This document shows positions 33,003 through 41,431 of a stretch of 60,935 bases of DNA, piece after piece. This stretch comes from Lachnospiraceae bacterium. Lineage in GTDB: Bacteria; Bacillota; Clostridia; Lachnospirales; Lachnospiraceae. Made by a program: the position numbers and the translations under genes. The stretch spans positions 1 through 60,935 of the forward strand of contig JAFRRM010000034.1 in NCBI GenBank assembly GCA_017428105.1, in the 5' to 3' direction. Position 1 is the first letter of the stretch, and each line of letters begins with the position of its first letter. The notes below the pieces were generated by a model. The model made no database searches and was not told the DNA's origin. It saw only the letters and a program-made list of their open reading frames with translations.

Positions 33003-33038
33003 AAAGGATATGCTTCTGAAAACGGAAACATATCCTTT
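33003..33038 (+). terminator. Stem-loop just upstream of the 33058 lipoprotein ribosome site
   Basis: 10-base perfect stem AAAGGATATG / CATATCCTTT with a 16-base loop and a trailing TGTTTT. A -35-like TTGACA (32992-32997) precedes it. It may terminate the regulator gene upstream or serve as a 5' stabiliser or attenuator of the lipoprotein mRNA. Confidence 0.5.
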
Positions 33039-33057
33039 TGTTTTAGGAGGTGACCCC

Positions 33058-35208
33058 ATGAATAAAAAACGGATGATAAAACTGACGGCACTGGTGCTGG
33101 CGATGATCATGATCCTGACGGCCTGCGGAGGAAACGGGACGGCGTCGACGTCCACGCAGGCGGGAGACAAGGGATCGGCGACCGCCGCGACCGGCACGAC
33201 GAATGCCGCGGATCCTGCGACGGCCTCCGTCACGGCTCCCGCGACCGCCGCCGAAGTCCACGTGACCGATCCCGCTTCGCAGGGAACGGCCGCCACGGGC
33301 GATTTCACCTATATCTCCTGCGTGGCGGACGGCGTCACGCAGGAGGGCTCGGTCTATACCATCACCGCGGCCGGCAAATATTCCTTCAGCGGTTTCCTGA
33401 GCGACGGCCAGATCGTGGTCAACGCGCCGGATCAGAAGGTGGAGATCGTTCTGAGCAGCGCGGCCATCAGCTGTTCCGCGGACGCGCCGATCAAGATCCT
33501 GGACGCGGATAAAGTCACGATCACCGTCGAGGGCTACAACGAAGTGACCGACGCCCGCGCGGTGCGGACCGAGGAAGAGGCCGCGGCGGAAGAGAAGGCC
33601 GCGGGCGGTGCCATCTACGCGAAGTGCGATCTGACCCTGGCCGGCAGCGGCACGCTGATCGTGACCGGCGGCTACAACAACGGCGTCCATACCACCAAGG
33701 ATCTCAAGGTAAAGGAGGTCACGCTGAAGGTGACCGCTCCCAACAACGCGCTCAAGGGCAATGATTCCGTGACCGTGGAATCCGGCAGCCTGCTGCTGAT
33801 CTCGAGCGGCGGCGACGGCATCAAGACCGAGGACAGCGACGTTTCGTCCAAGGGCAATCAGCGCGGGACCGTGACGATCGCCGGCGGGATCGTGGAGATC
33901 TACGCGGCCTGCGACGGCATCGACGCGGCCTATGACGCGGAGATCAGCGGCGCGGAGACCGTGCTGAACATTTATACGGACAGTTATTCGCCCTATACCG
34001 GGGACGTGCTGAGCGGCGGGACGGTGTTCTATCTGATCATGAGCGAGACGCTGTATCAGAGCCACACCCTGTTTGCGGCCTATTACTACAATGACGACGA
34101 GACGGCCGGCGTCTGGGCCAGGGCGGCCTACGCCATGCAGGTCTACGGCGGCCGCACCGCCTACGCGGCCCTGTCCCTGACGGCGCCTTCGGGTTATGAA
34201 AACGTCGCGTATTTTGCCTTCGATTCCGATGCGCCGTCCACCGGGACTTATGCCGCCTCGACCGGCGGCGGAGCCGTGAACCGCAGCATGAACGCGATCC
34301 TGCTGGAGGATGCGGGCGGCAGCCTGAGCGGAGACTATGTGTCGCTGAACCTCTCCGGCTCTTCCACGGCTTCCGCGAAGGGCATCAAGGCGGACAATGA
34401 GATCGCGATCGCGGACGCCTCGATCACGGTCCGGAGCACGGACGACGCCATCCACGCCAATAACGACGTCACGCTGGAGGACGGCTCGGCCGGCCTCGGC
34501 AACGTGACCGTCGCCAGCGGCACGCTGACCCTCAGCAGCGGCGACGACGGCATCCACGGCGACGGCGGGGTGACGATCGGGGGCGGCGTGATCAATATCC
34601 TGACGGCCTACGAAGGCGTGGAGGGCAACGTGGTCACCTTCAACGGCGGCACGACGGGCATATACGCGCTGGACGATGGCGTGAACGCAAAAAAAGGCGC
34701 CGAGACCGCGCTCATCGCGATCAACGGCGGCGTGCTGAAGGTCACGACTGCCTCCGGAGACACGGACGGCCTGGACTCCAACGGCAATATCAGCATGACC
34801 GGCGGCTTCGTGCTGGTGCAGAGCGGCTCCGGGATGGGCGGCATGTCCGGCTCCGTGGACCTGGACGGGACCCTGTCCGTGACCGGCGGCACGATCGTGG
34901 CGCTGGGCGGCATCTGCGAGACCCCGAGCGGCAGCAATAACTGCTGCACCGTTCTGATGAACGGCCAGAGCTTCGCGGCCGGCGAATACACCCTGACCGA
35001 CGGCTCCAACACCCTGTTCAGCTTCACGCTGGACAGCGCCTGCCAGAGCGGCTGGATCGCCTCGGAAGCCCTGTCTCAGGGCGGCTCGTACCAGCTCCTG
35101 AAGGACGGCGCCGAGGTCTATTCCTGGACGCAGAGCAGCCAGTCCGCGGGCAGCGGCGGCGGCAGCGGCTGGGGCGGATTTCCCGGCGGCGGAGGCTGGA
35201 GACGGTAA
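33058..35208 (+). CDS. Carbohydrate-binding lipoprotein, Cthe_2159 family
   Basis: 716 residues from the ATG at 33058, preceded by TAGGAGGTGA. Lipobox ILTAC (C23), then a Thr/Ala/Ser-rich linker to about residue 80. The rest is built from short beta-strand turns of the type SGDGIHGDGGVTIGGG and TSGDTDGLDSNGNISMTGG, typical of the right-handed beta-helix of Cthe_2159-like proteins, which bind acidic polysaccharides such as polygalacturonate with calcium. The C-terminus is Gly-rich (GGGSGWGGFPGGGGWRR). It should display on the outer membrane face and bind plant or host glycans; catalytic activity is not evident. Confidence 0.88.
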   Translation: MNKKRMIKLTALVLAMIMILTACGGNGTASTSTQAGDKGSATAATGTTNAADPATASVTAPATAAEVHVTDPASQGTAATGDFTYISCVADGVTQEGSVYTITAAGKYSFSGFLSDGQIVVNAPDQKVEIVLSSAAISCSADAPIKILDADKVTITVEGYNEVTDARAVRTEEEAAAEEKAAGGAIYAKCDLTLAGSGTLIVTGGYNNGVHTTKDLKVKEVTLKVTAPNNALKGNDSVTVESGSLLLISSGGDGIKTEDSDVSSKGNQRGTVTIAGGIVEIYAACDGIDAAYDAEISGAETVLNIYTDSYSPYTGDVLSGGTVFYLIMSETLYQSHTLFAAYYYNDDETAGVWARAAYAMQVYGGRTAYAALSLTAPSGYENVAYFAFDSDAPSTGTYAASTGGGAVNRSMNAILLEDAGGSLSGDYVSLNLSGSSTASAKGIKADNEIAIADASITVRSTDDAIHANNDVTLEDGSAGLGNVTVASGTLTLSSGDDGIHGDGGVTIGGGVINILTAYEGVEGNVVTFNGGTTGIYALDDGVNAKKGAETALIAINGGVLKVTTASGDTDGLDSNGNISMTGGFVLVQSGSGMGGMSGSVDLDGTLSVTGGTIVALGGICETPSGSNNCCTVLMNGQSFAAGEYTLTDGSNTLFSFTLDSACQSGWIASEALSQGGSYQLLKDGAEVYSWTQSSQSAGSGGGSGWGGFPGGGGWRR

Positions 35209-35258
35209 AATAAACAAAACTGCGCGGGACCATGCGGCATACAGCGGCTGCAGACGGG

Positions 35259-35307
35259 GGACCGGCCGGAACTGTTTCTATGACAAAGCCGGCCGGTCCT
35301 CATTTTT
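35259..35307 (+). terminator. Terminator after the carbohydrate-binding lipoprotein
   Basis: 11-base stem GGACCGGCCGG / CCGGCCGGTCC with a 19-base loop followed by TCATTTTT. Confidence 0.8.
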
Positions 35308-35318
35308 CGCGCCGGAAC

Positions 35319-35346
35319 TTGAAAAAAACCGGGGACTTGCTACAAT
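35319..35346 (+). promoter_or_regulatory. Promoter of the 35378 gene
   Basis: -35 TTGAAA (35319-35324), 16-base spacer, -10 TACAAT (35341-35346), about 30 bases before the ATG. Confidence 0.6.
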
Positions 35347-35377
35347 GGAGAAAAAAGGATCCTGAAAGGAGACCCCC

Positions 35378-35926
35378 ATGCCCCTCCCTTTCCGCATCAC
35401 CCCCATCCGCAAAGAGGAAGTCCTCCGCCGCTCCGCCATGCTGCGGCCTTCCGGCGAGGAACTCCGCTTATATGACGAATGCCGCCGCGACGCCGAATAC
35501 GTCCTGGATTATAAGATCACCGAACGCAACCGCCCCCTGGAGATCCTCGGCGACGACCCGCTGCGCGAGACCTTCCGCAGCTGCGAATCCGTGATCATCT
35601 TCACCGCCCGCCTGGGCGACGCCTTCCGTGAACTCGTGGAGGAATCGGACGAGCCCGAAAAGGCCATCCTCTGGCAGGGCCTGGCGGCGGAGCGCCTGGA
35701 CGCCCTGATCGAGTCCTATCTGGACCACAAGGAAACGATCCTCCGCTCCGGCGGCGCCGTCCTGACCCCGCACTTCCCGTACCGCTGGCCCGGCGTCCCG
35801 GAGGACCCCTTCACCGCGACCCGCATCGTCGGCATCAGCTTTCACCCGGACGATTCCCTTGTCAGCCGCTGCCGCACCTGCTTCGTGACGGACTGCCCGT
35901 CGCGGCGGGAGAGCGCAGAACCGTAA
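35378..35926 (+). CDS. Protein resembling the MetH activation domain
   Basis: 182 residues. The order SVIIFTARLGDAFRELVEES, then ILWQGLAAERLDALIESYLD, then IVGISFHPDDSL, and a C-terminal cysteine group CRTCFVTDCPSR is like the free-standing activation-domain proteins of clostridial cobalamin-dependent methionine synthase, which often end in a similar Cys cluster. Those proteins use SAM to reactivate oxidised cobalamin. No methionine synthase gene is nearby, and the conserved SAM-binding residues could not be checked, so the role is tentative. AAAGGAG precedes the ATG; own promoter at 35319 and terminator at 35949. Confidence 0.6.
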   Translation: MPLPFRITPIRKEEVLRRSAMLRPSGEELRLYDECRRDAEYVLDYKITERNRPLEILGDDPLRETFRSCESVIIFTARLGDAFRELVEESDEPEKAILWQGLAAERLDALIESYLDHKETILRSGGAVLTPHFPYRWPGVPEDPFTATRIVGISFHPDDSLVSRCRTCFVTDCPSRRESAEP

Positions 35927-35948
35927 AAACAGCAAAGATCCCGATTCT

Positions 35949-35973
35949 CGGAGGCTCAGCCTCCGGTTTTTTT
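35949..35973 (+). terminator. Terminator after the 35378 gene
   Basis: CGGAGGC-tca-GCCTCCG hairpin followed by a run of seven T. Confidence 0.9.
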
Positions 35974-35995
35974 GCCTTCCGGACCGGAACGATAC

Positions 35996-36024
35996 TTGAC
36001 AGTTTTCTGTCCTGTGTGTATATT
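35996..36024 (+). promoter_or_regulatory. Strong promoter of the Ig/caspase-like gene
   Basis: Consensus -35 TTGACA (35996-36001), 17-base spacer, -10 TATATT (36019-36024). A leader of about 55 bases ends in AAAGGAGG ten bases before the ATG. Confidence 0.85.
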
Positions 36025-36086
36025 TAAAGTGGATAAGTTTTGGAAACAAGCGAAAATACGGCAAAAAACAAAAGGAGGAAAACCAT

Positions 36087-38987
36087 ATGCGTCAGAGAGT
36101 GAAACGGCTTCTGGCCCTGATTCTGTGTATGGCGATGCTGGGTCCGGCGATCCCCACGTCCGCCGCCCAGCGCAATGAGACCGAACTGCTTCCCGACAAC
36201 AGCGCTTCCGCTTTGGCCGCGGAATGGCTGGTCACGCCGGAGAATACGGCCGAACCCAACGCCGGTCCGGCGATCACGGCACAGCCGCAGAACAGATCGG
36301 CCGCCGTCGGAGCCACCGCCAAATTTTCCGTCACCGCCACGGGCACCGGCCTGAAATACCAGTGGCAGTACAAGTATCCGGATGGCAGCTGGACGAATTC
36401 CGGCTTTGCTTCCGCCAAGACCTCCACGCTCAGTTTTACCGCCCAGGCCAAATACAACAACATCCTGTACCGCTGCATCGTCACGGATGCGAACGGCCGG
36501 AAGGCGACCTCCTCGAGCGCGAAACTGACGATCAAGACCACGATCACGGCACAGCCGCAGAACAAGTCGGCCGCCATCGGCACCACGGTCAAATTCACGA
36601 TCACGGCCACGGGCGCCGGCCTGAAATACCAGTGGCAGTACAAGTATCCGGACGGCAGCTGGACGAATTCCGGCTATGCTTCCGGCAAGACCGCCGCGCT
36701 CAGTTTTACCGTGCAGGCCAAGTACAACAACATGCAGTACCGCTGCGTCATTACGGACGCCAACGGCAAGAAAACGACTTCCAGCGCCGTCACGCTGACG
36801 GTCAAGCCGAAGATCACGTCCCAGCCGGAATACTATTACGGCGTGATCGGGGAGACGGCGAAATTCAAGGTGAAAGCCACCGGGGCCGGCCTGACCTACC
36901 AGTGGCAGTATAAATATCCGGACGGGAACTGGACGAATTCCGGCTTCTCCTCCGCGAAGACCTCCACCCTGAGTTTCACCATCCAGGCCAATTATGACGA
37001 GATCGAGTACCGCTGCATCATTAAGGACGCCAACGGCAAGAAAGTGACTTCAAACACCGCGATGCTGCGGATCACGCCGAAGATCACGGGCGAGCCCAAG
37101 AGCGTCACCGCGGGGCTCGGGACCACGGCCAAATTCACCGTCACCGCCACCGGCACCAACCTGGGGTATCAGTGGCAGTACCGGTATCCGAACGGGGAGT
37201 GGAAGAACTCCGGCTATTCCTCCGCGAGCAGCGCGACGCTCAAGGTCCCGGCACTGGCAAAGTACAATGGGATGCAATACCGCTGTCTCGTGTCCACCTA
37301 TGCCGCATATGTGTGCAGCGATACGGTCACGCTGACAGTGGACTCCGAGATCAGGATCACTTCGCAGCCGCAGGACGCATACATAAAGGAAGGCGGGACC
37401 GCTGTTTTTTCCGTAAAGGCTGTAAATGTGGAAAGCTACCAGTGGTACTGGTGGAAGGCCAGTGAAAGCTGCTGGGTAAAATGCACCGATCCCACAGCCA
37501 AAACCGCGACACTGAAATATACGGGTGTCAGATACAGCTGGAACGGTTACTGGTTCTGCTGTCTGCTGACGAACAGTGAAGGCTCGCGCTGGACCGACGA
37601 AGTATCGATCACGATCACGGAACGCCGGAATGTAGAAATATATTCCCAGCCGGAAAGCGTGTCCATCAAGGAAGGCGAGGATGCTGTCTTTTCCGTAGGC
37701 GCGCGATATGCGGACTCTTATCAGTGGTACTGGTGGAAGGCCAGTGAAAGCTGCTGGGTAAAATGCACCGATCCCACAGCCAAGACATCGACACTGACAT
37801 ATTCGGATGTCAAAAACGGCTGGAACGGTTACCGGTTCTGCTGCCTGGTGACGAATACGAAAGGCTCGTGCTGGAGTGAAGAAGTGACGATCACGATCAC
37901 CGAACGCCACGTTCCGGTGATCTATTCCCAACCGAAGAGCGCAACTTTCAACGAAGGCGAGGAAGCTGCTTTTTCCGTAGGCGCACGATATGCGGACTCT
38001 TATCAGTGGTACTGGTGGAAAGCCAGTGAAAACAGCTGGGTAGAAGTGAGCGATGCCTCGGGCAAAACAGCGACATTAAAGTATACGGATGTCAAATCCG
38101 GCTGGAACGGCTACCAGTTCCGCTGCAGAGTCTCGAACACGAAAAGTTCCGTATATTCCAACACGGTCACCCTGATGGTCAACCCGGTCCGGTATAGGGC
38201 GCTGCTGGTTGGGGAGGTCAACTACCACGGGATGGTCAAGGCGGAGCGTTTCGGTGCCGACTGCGATAACCTGAAAACCGCCCTGGAAAGCGTTAAAGGG
38301 CCTATGGGACGCAAGTATACCGCCACCGTTAAAAAGGACCTGAGCGTACAGGGCTGCAAGGACGCCATCAGCAATACCTTTTCCGCCGCCGATGAAAACG
38401 ACGTCTCCCTCTTCTTCCTCCAGACACACGGGACGACCAGTATTGCAACCGGAGAATACGCCGGCTGGCTGCGGATGATCGGCGCGACCGAGGATGAACA
38501 TATGACGATGCAAGAACTGGCGGAAGCTTTGGCGGCGGTTCCCGGCACGGTCATTGTATGGCTCGGATCCTGCGGCTCCGGCGCCGCGATCTGGGATGAC
38601 GGCAACGGGAATGCGGGACCCCAGGATCCGGATCTGTTTAATGAGCTGGTGATCTCCGCTTTTGCCGAAGCGGAAGCATCTCTTGCCGATCCGAACACCG
38701 GCGAATTCCGGAACCCCAAATTTTACGTGCTGACCGCCGCGGCTCATCAGGAAGAAAGCTGGGGCAGCGAAGAAAACCTGAGCACCTGTTTCGCCCGTCA
38801 TATCATTGGCGGCATCACCGGAGATAAGCCGGCTGACGACGATGACAACGGCACGATCACGCTGAACGAACTGTACGAATATTTGTACGAAAAGTGCCTG
38901 GGCCCTCACGGTCCTACAGGAGACGTGACACACTACCAGCACGTGCAGGTCTACCCCGAGAACAGCAGTTACCAGCTGTTTAAGTGA
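36087..38987 (+). CDS. Secreted protein with seven Ig-like domains and a caspase-like protease domain
   Basis: 966 residues. A signal peptide covers residues 1-28. Four near-identical Ig-like domains of about 90 residues (about 62-150, 151-240, 241-330, 331-418; each with YQWQYKYPDGxWTNSG and YRC) are followed by three of a second type (about 422-512, 516-607, 611-699; each with YQWYWWKASE and GWNGY). Residues about 702-966 are a caspase/legumain-like fold: catalytic H781 in FLQTHGTT and C829 in VIVWLGSCGSG. An EF-hand-like loop DDDDNGTITLNEL (917-929) suggests calcium control. It has no anchor, so it is probably secreted. The specificity is unknown; basic or acidic P1 choice cannot be read reliably. 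Confidence 0.88.
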   Translation: MRQRVKRLLALILCMAMLGPAIPTSAAQRNETELLPDNSASALAAEWLVTPENTAEPNAGPAITAQPQNRSAAVGATAKFSVTATGTGLKYQWQYKYPDGSWTNSGFASAKTSTLSFTAQAKYNNILYRCIVTDANGRKATSSSAKLTIKTTITAQPQNKSAAIGTTVKFTITATGAGLKYQWQYKYPDGSWTNSGYASGKTAALSFTVQAKYNNMQYRCVITDANGKKTTSSAVTLTVKPKITSQPEYYYGVIGETAKFKVKATGAGLTYQWQYKYPDGNWTNSGFSSAKTSTLSFTIQANYDEIEYRCIIKDANGKKVTSNTAMLRITPKITGEPKSVTAGLGTTAKFTVTATGTNLGYQWQYRYPNGEWKNSGYSSASSATLKVPALAKYNGMQYRCLVSTYAAYVCSDTVTLTVDSEIRITSQPQDAYIKEGGTAVFSVKAVNVESYQWYWWKASESCWVKCTDPTAKTATLKYTGVRYSWNGYWFCCLLTNSEGSRWTDEVSITITERRNVEIYSQPESVSIKEGEDAVFSVGARYADSYQWYWWKASESCWVKCTDPTAKTSTLTYSDVKNGWNGYRFCCLVTNTKGSCWSEEVTITITERHVPVIYSQPKSATFNEGEEAAFSVGARYADSYQWYWWKASENSWVEVSDASGKTATLKYTDVKSGWNGYQFRCRVSNTKSSVYSNTVTLMVNPVRYRALLVGEVNYHGMVKAERFGADCDNLKTALESVKGPMGRKYTATVKKDLSVQGCKDAISNTFSAADENDVSLFFLQTHGTTSIATGEYAGWLRMIGATEDEHMTMQELAEALAAVPGTVIVWLGSCGSGAAIWDDGNGNAGPQDPDLFNELVISAFAEAEASLADPNTGEFRNPKFYVLTAAAHQEESWGSEENLSTCFARHIIGGITGDKPADDDDNGTITLNELYEYLYEKCLGPHGPTGDVTHYQHVQVYPENSSYQLFK
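36270..37340 (+). repeat. Four tandem ~270-bp repeats coding Ig-like domains (type A)
   Basis: DNA blocks starting near 36270, 36540, 36810 and 37080 are highly similar, sharing CAGTGGCAGTA(C/T)AA(G/A)TATCC and GGACGAATTCCGGC segments in the first three. The similarity at DNA level implies recent duplication and potential for copy-number change. Confidence 0.85.
37350..38190 (+). repeat. Three tandem ~280-bp repeats coding Ig-like domains (type B)
   Basis: Blocks near 37350, 37630 and 37910 share segments such as CAGTGGTACTGGTGGAA and GGCCAGTGAAAGCTGCTGGG. The first two are almost identical over their centre. Confidence 0.8.
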
Positions 38988-38997
38988 ACATTATGGC

Positions 38998-39039
38998 GGG
39001 ACAGGGTCGCCGCGGGGCGGTTCCCGGCAGCCCTGTCCC
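38998..39039. repeat. Palindromic repeat copy after the caspase-like gene
   Basis: GGGACAGGG / CCCTGTCCC arms around a loop containing GGGCGGTTCCCGG, a degenerate member of the dispersed repeat family. Confidence 0.45.
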
Positions 39040-39053
39040 CGGACCGCGCAAAA

Positions 39054-39085
39054 AAAGAGAGGCGGCTTTTTGGCCGTCTCTCTTT
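39054..39085. terminator. Bidirectional terminator between convergent genes
   Basis: AAAGAGAGGCGGC / GCCGTCTCTCTTT stem (one wobble pair) with a short T-rich loop. A-run on one side and T-run on the other, serving 36087-38987 and the minus-strand gene ending at 39104. Confidence 0.85.
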
Positions 39086-39103
39086 CCGTTTCCGCCCCTG
39101 TTT

Positions 39104-39544
39104 TTATTTCAGGAAACCGAGGTTCCCGATGATGGGCGCGTCCTTCGCCTGGCCTTTGGCGGCCTGGAAGAAGAGGATGACGCGGATCACGAAGAGGATG
39201 ATCCAGCCGACCGGGGCGGCGATCCAGCCCAGGATCGGGATGATCAGGCACAGGGACAGCAGGACTTCGCACATGGCGATCTTCAGGGACTGGCGGGCAT
39301 GGAACATCGCGTAAGGCGATTCCTTGGCTACCAGGAACGTGAAGAGGACGCCGACCAGGCCCAGGATGTAAGAGGCCATCGCATAGAGTTTATTGTTTCC
39401 GATATCCTGTGCGTCGAACTCCGCGGTGTGATCCGAGGGGTCGTAGGCATAGGCCGGCTGGGGGGCCGACAGGGAAAAGCCGCAGTTGGGGCAGGAGTCC
39501 GCGCCTTCCGGCAGCTGGGATCCGCAATTCGGACAAAAAGCCAT
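39104..39544 (-). CDS. Small membrane protein with N-terminal zinc ribbon
   Basis: 146 residues. MAFCPNCGSQLPEGADSCPNCG is a zinc ribbon with two CxxC pairs. A linker and then three hydrophobic segments follow (YAMASYILGLVGVLFTFLVA; LKIAMCEVLLSLCLIIPILGW; GWIILFVIRVILFFQA), as in DUF4870/Tic20-like proteins. The HARQSLKIA segment between helices is characteristic of that group. GAAGGAAGG precedes the start. Monocistronic with its own promoter (39599-39627) and terminator. Function unknown. Confidence 0.82.
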   Translation of the reverse strand: MAFCPNCGSQLPEGADSCPNCGFSLSAPQPAYAYDPSDHTAEFDAQDIGNNKLYAMASYILGLVGVLFTFLVAKESPYAMFHARQSLKIAMCEVLLSLCLIIPILGWIAAPVGWIILFVIRVILFFQAAKGQAKDAPIIGNLGFLK

Positions 39545-39598
39545 AACAATACCTTCCTTTCATGCGTTTCATTGAGATTTTCAGGGCTTGCGAAAGCG

Positions 39599-39627
39599 AT
39601 TATAGAATAAAACGGAAGAAAAGTAAA
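39599..39627 (-). promoter_or_regulatory. Promoter of the zinc-ribbon membrane gene
   Basis: Minus strand -35 TTTACT (39622-39627), 17-base spacer, consensus -10 TATAAT (39599-39604). Confidence 0.75.
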
Positions 39628-39676
39628 GAAAAATCGGAAATGCGTGCGGAAAACAGTATTTCGGGAGCTTCTTCCC

Positions 39677-39705
39677 TTGTTTTTGCGGGGGTAATCTGAT
39701 ATAGT
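39677..39705 (+). promoter_or_regulatory. Promoter of ackA
   Basis: -35 TTGTTT (39677-39682), 17-base spacer, -10 TATAGT (39700-39705), about 45 bases before the start codon. Confidence 0.65.
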
Positions 39706-39752
39706 AAAAATGGCGCGCGGCGCCATCAAAAGCGTTTAGGAGGCGAATGAAT

Positions 39753-40946
39753 ATGAAGGTTCTGGTTATCAACTGCGGCAGTTCTTCCCTGAAGTTCCAG
39801 CTGATCGATTCGGACACCGAGCAGGTGCTGGCGAAGGGTCTGTGCGAACGGATCGGCATCGACGGACGGCTGACTTACTCCCCCGCCGGCGGTGAGAAGC
39901 ATGTGTTTGAGGATCCGCTGCCCAACCACACCGTGGCGGTCGACAGCGTGCTGAAGAAACTGACGGATCCGGAGATCGGCGTGATCGGCTCCCTGGCCGA
40001 GATCGGCGCGGTGGGCCACCGCATCGTGCACGGCGGCGAGAAATTCGCGCATTCCACGCTGCTGACGGAAGAGGCCATCAAGGAAGTGGAAGCCTGCAGC
40101 GAACTGGCTCCCCTGCACAACCCGGCCAACATCATCGGCATCCGGGCCTGCCAGGAACTGATGCCCGGCGTCCCCATGGTGGGCGTGTTCGATACCGCGT
40201 TCCATCAGACCATGCCTCCCAAGGCCTTCCTGTACAGTCTGCCTTACGAATATTATGAAAAATACGGCGTGCGCCGCTACGGCTTCCACGGCACTTCGCA
40301 CAGCTTCGTGTCCAAGCGGGCGGCGGAGATCCTGGGCAAGGATATCAAGGACCTGAAGATCATCGTCTGCCACCTGGGCAACGGCGCGAGCATCTGCGCG
40401 GTGGACGGCGGCAAGTCGGTCGACACCTCCATGGGCTTCACCCCGCTGGAAGGCCTGACCATGGGCACCCGTTCCGGCGGCCTGGACCCCGCCATCATCG
40501 AATACATCGCGGCCAAGGAGCATATGACCCTTCCCGAAGTGCTGAACGTGCTGAACAAGAAGTCCGGCGTGCAGGGCATCTCCGGCGTTTCCAGCGACTT
40601 CCGCGACCTGGAAGGCGCTGCGAAGGAAGGCAATGATCGCGCGCAGGAAGCACTGGACGTCTTCACCTACCGCGTGGCCAAATTCGTGGGCTACTATGCG
40701 GCGGCCATGAACGGCGTGGACGTGATCTGCTTCACGGCCGGCATCGGTGAGAACGACATCGCCGTCCGCGCGGAGATCCTGTCCTACCTGGGCTTCCTGG
40801 GCTGCAAGCTGGATCCCGAAGCCAACAACATCCGCGGCGAAGAGCGCATCATCTCCACCCCGGATTCCAAGGTCATCGCGATGGTGGTGCCGACCAACGA
40901 GGAACTGGCGATCGCGCGCGAGACCGTGGCCATCGTCGGGAAATAA
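39753..40946 (+). CDS. ackA: Acetate kinase
   Basis: 397 residues, normal length. Converts acetyl phosphate and ADP to acetate and ATP, the energy-yielding step of fermentation. Family signatures are [17 protein letters not shown] at the start, then [29 protein letters not shown] (catalytic region), HLGNGASI and TAGIGEN. The start at 39753 lies 9 bases after AGGAGG; an ATG two codons earlier (39747) is only 3 bases from it and less likely. No pta gene is adjacent. It has its own promoter and a bidirectional terminator. Confidence 0.97.
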   Translation: MKVLVINCGSSSLKFQLIDSDTEQVLAKGLCERIGIDGRLTYSPAGGEKHVFEDPLPNHTVAVDSVLKKLTDPEIGVIGSLAEIGAVGHRIVHGGEKFAHSTLLTEEAIKEVEACSELAPLHNPANIIGIRACQELMPGVPMVGVFDTAFHQTMPPKAFLYSLPYEYYEKYGVRRYGFHGTSHSFVSKRAAEILGKDIKDLKIIVCHLGNGASICAVDGGKSVDTSMGFTPLEGLTMGTRSGGLDPAIIEYIAAKEHMTLPEVLNVLNKKSGVQGISGVSSDFRDLEGAAKEGNDRAQEALDVFTYRVAKFVGYYAAAMNGVDVICFTAGIGENDIAVRAEILSYLGFLGCKLDPEANNIRGEERIISTPDSKVIAMVVPTNEELAIARETVAIVGK

Positions 40947-40991
40947 AAAGCGGACGGCAGCCGGCAGGAACGCCGGATGAACGCCCGGATG

Positions 40992-41028
40992 AAAAAGGGG
41001 GCGGACCCTGACGGGCCGCCCTCTTTTG
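40992..41028. terminator. Bidirectional terminator after ackA
   Basis: AAAAAGGGGGCGG / CCGCCCTCTTTT stem with an 11-base loop and A/T tracts on both sides, between ackA and the minus-strand DUF1858 gene. Confidence 0.8.
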
Positions 41029-41062
41029 TGTGGCTGCGGGAGCGCTGTCCGCCGGAGCGGGA

Positions 41063-41266
41063 TCAGCCTTTCGCCTGGAAATATTCGTTCAGCGCATCCA
41101 CCAGCTGGGTGCTGTCCATGCCGTGGACCATGCAGGCTTCCTCGATGGATTCCATCTGCGAAGCGGGGCATCCCACGCAGTGCATGCCGGCGCCCATCAG
41201 GATGGCGGCGCAGCCGTAATCCTCCATCAGCAGTTCGCCGATCTGGGTATCTTTCGTTACTGTCAT
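41063..41266 (-). CDS. DUF1858 redox-disulfide domain protein
   Basis: 67 residues forming one DUF1858 domain: VTKDTQIGELLMEDYGCAAILMGAGMHCVGCPAS, where the CVGC pair is the conserved redox cysteine motif seen in proteins associated with hybrid-cluster and other Fe-S enzymes. The start at 41266 has GGAGGT 9 bases upstream; a longer frame to 41443 crosses its promoter. Stand-alone small gene with promoter 41300-41328. It probably acts in thiol redox or as an Fe-S accessory, but no partner is adjacent. Confidence 0.9.
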   Translation of the reverse strand: MTVTKDTQIGELLMEDYGCAAILMGAGMHCVGCPASQMESIEEACMVHGMDSTQLVDALNEYFQAKG

Positions 41267-41299
41267 ATCCTTGTTACCTCCCGGATAGTTTTCGAATGC

Positions 41300-41328
41300 A
41301 GTATACTCCGTCTTTTTCCAAAAAACAA
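41300..41328 (-). promoter_or_regulatory. Promoter of the DUF1858 gene
   Basis: Minus strand -35 TTGTTT (41323-41328), 17-base spacer, -10 TATACT (41300-41305). Confidence 0.7.
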
Positions 41329-41431
41329 GAGGGCGGGGCTCAAAAAGAAGCGCGCCGGTCCCGGGAAAAATGAACAGGTGACAGACAGCGGATTTTGTGG
41401 TAATATCAAAAAAAATGCGGAGAGGAACGTT

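Noticed and set aside
36270..38190. Regular tandem repeats that might suggest a CRISPR or minisatellite array
   Set aside because: Units are 270-280 bases long, in frame, and code Ig-like domains of one secreted protein.
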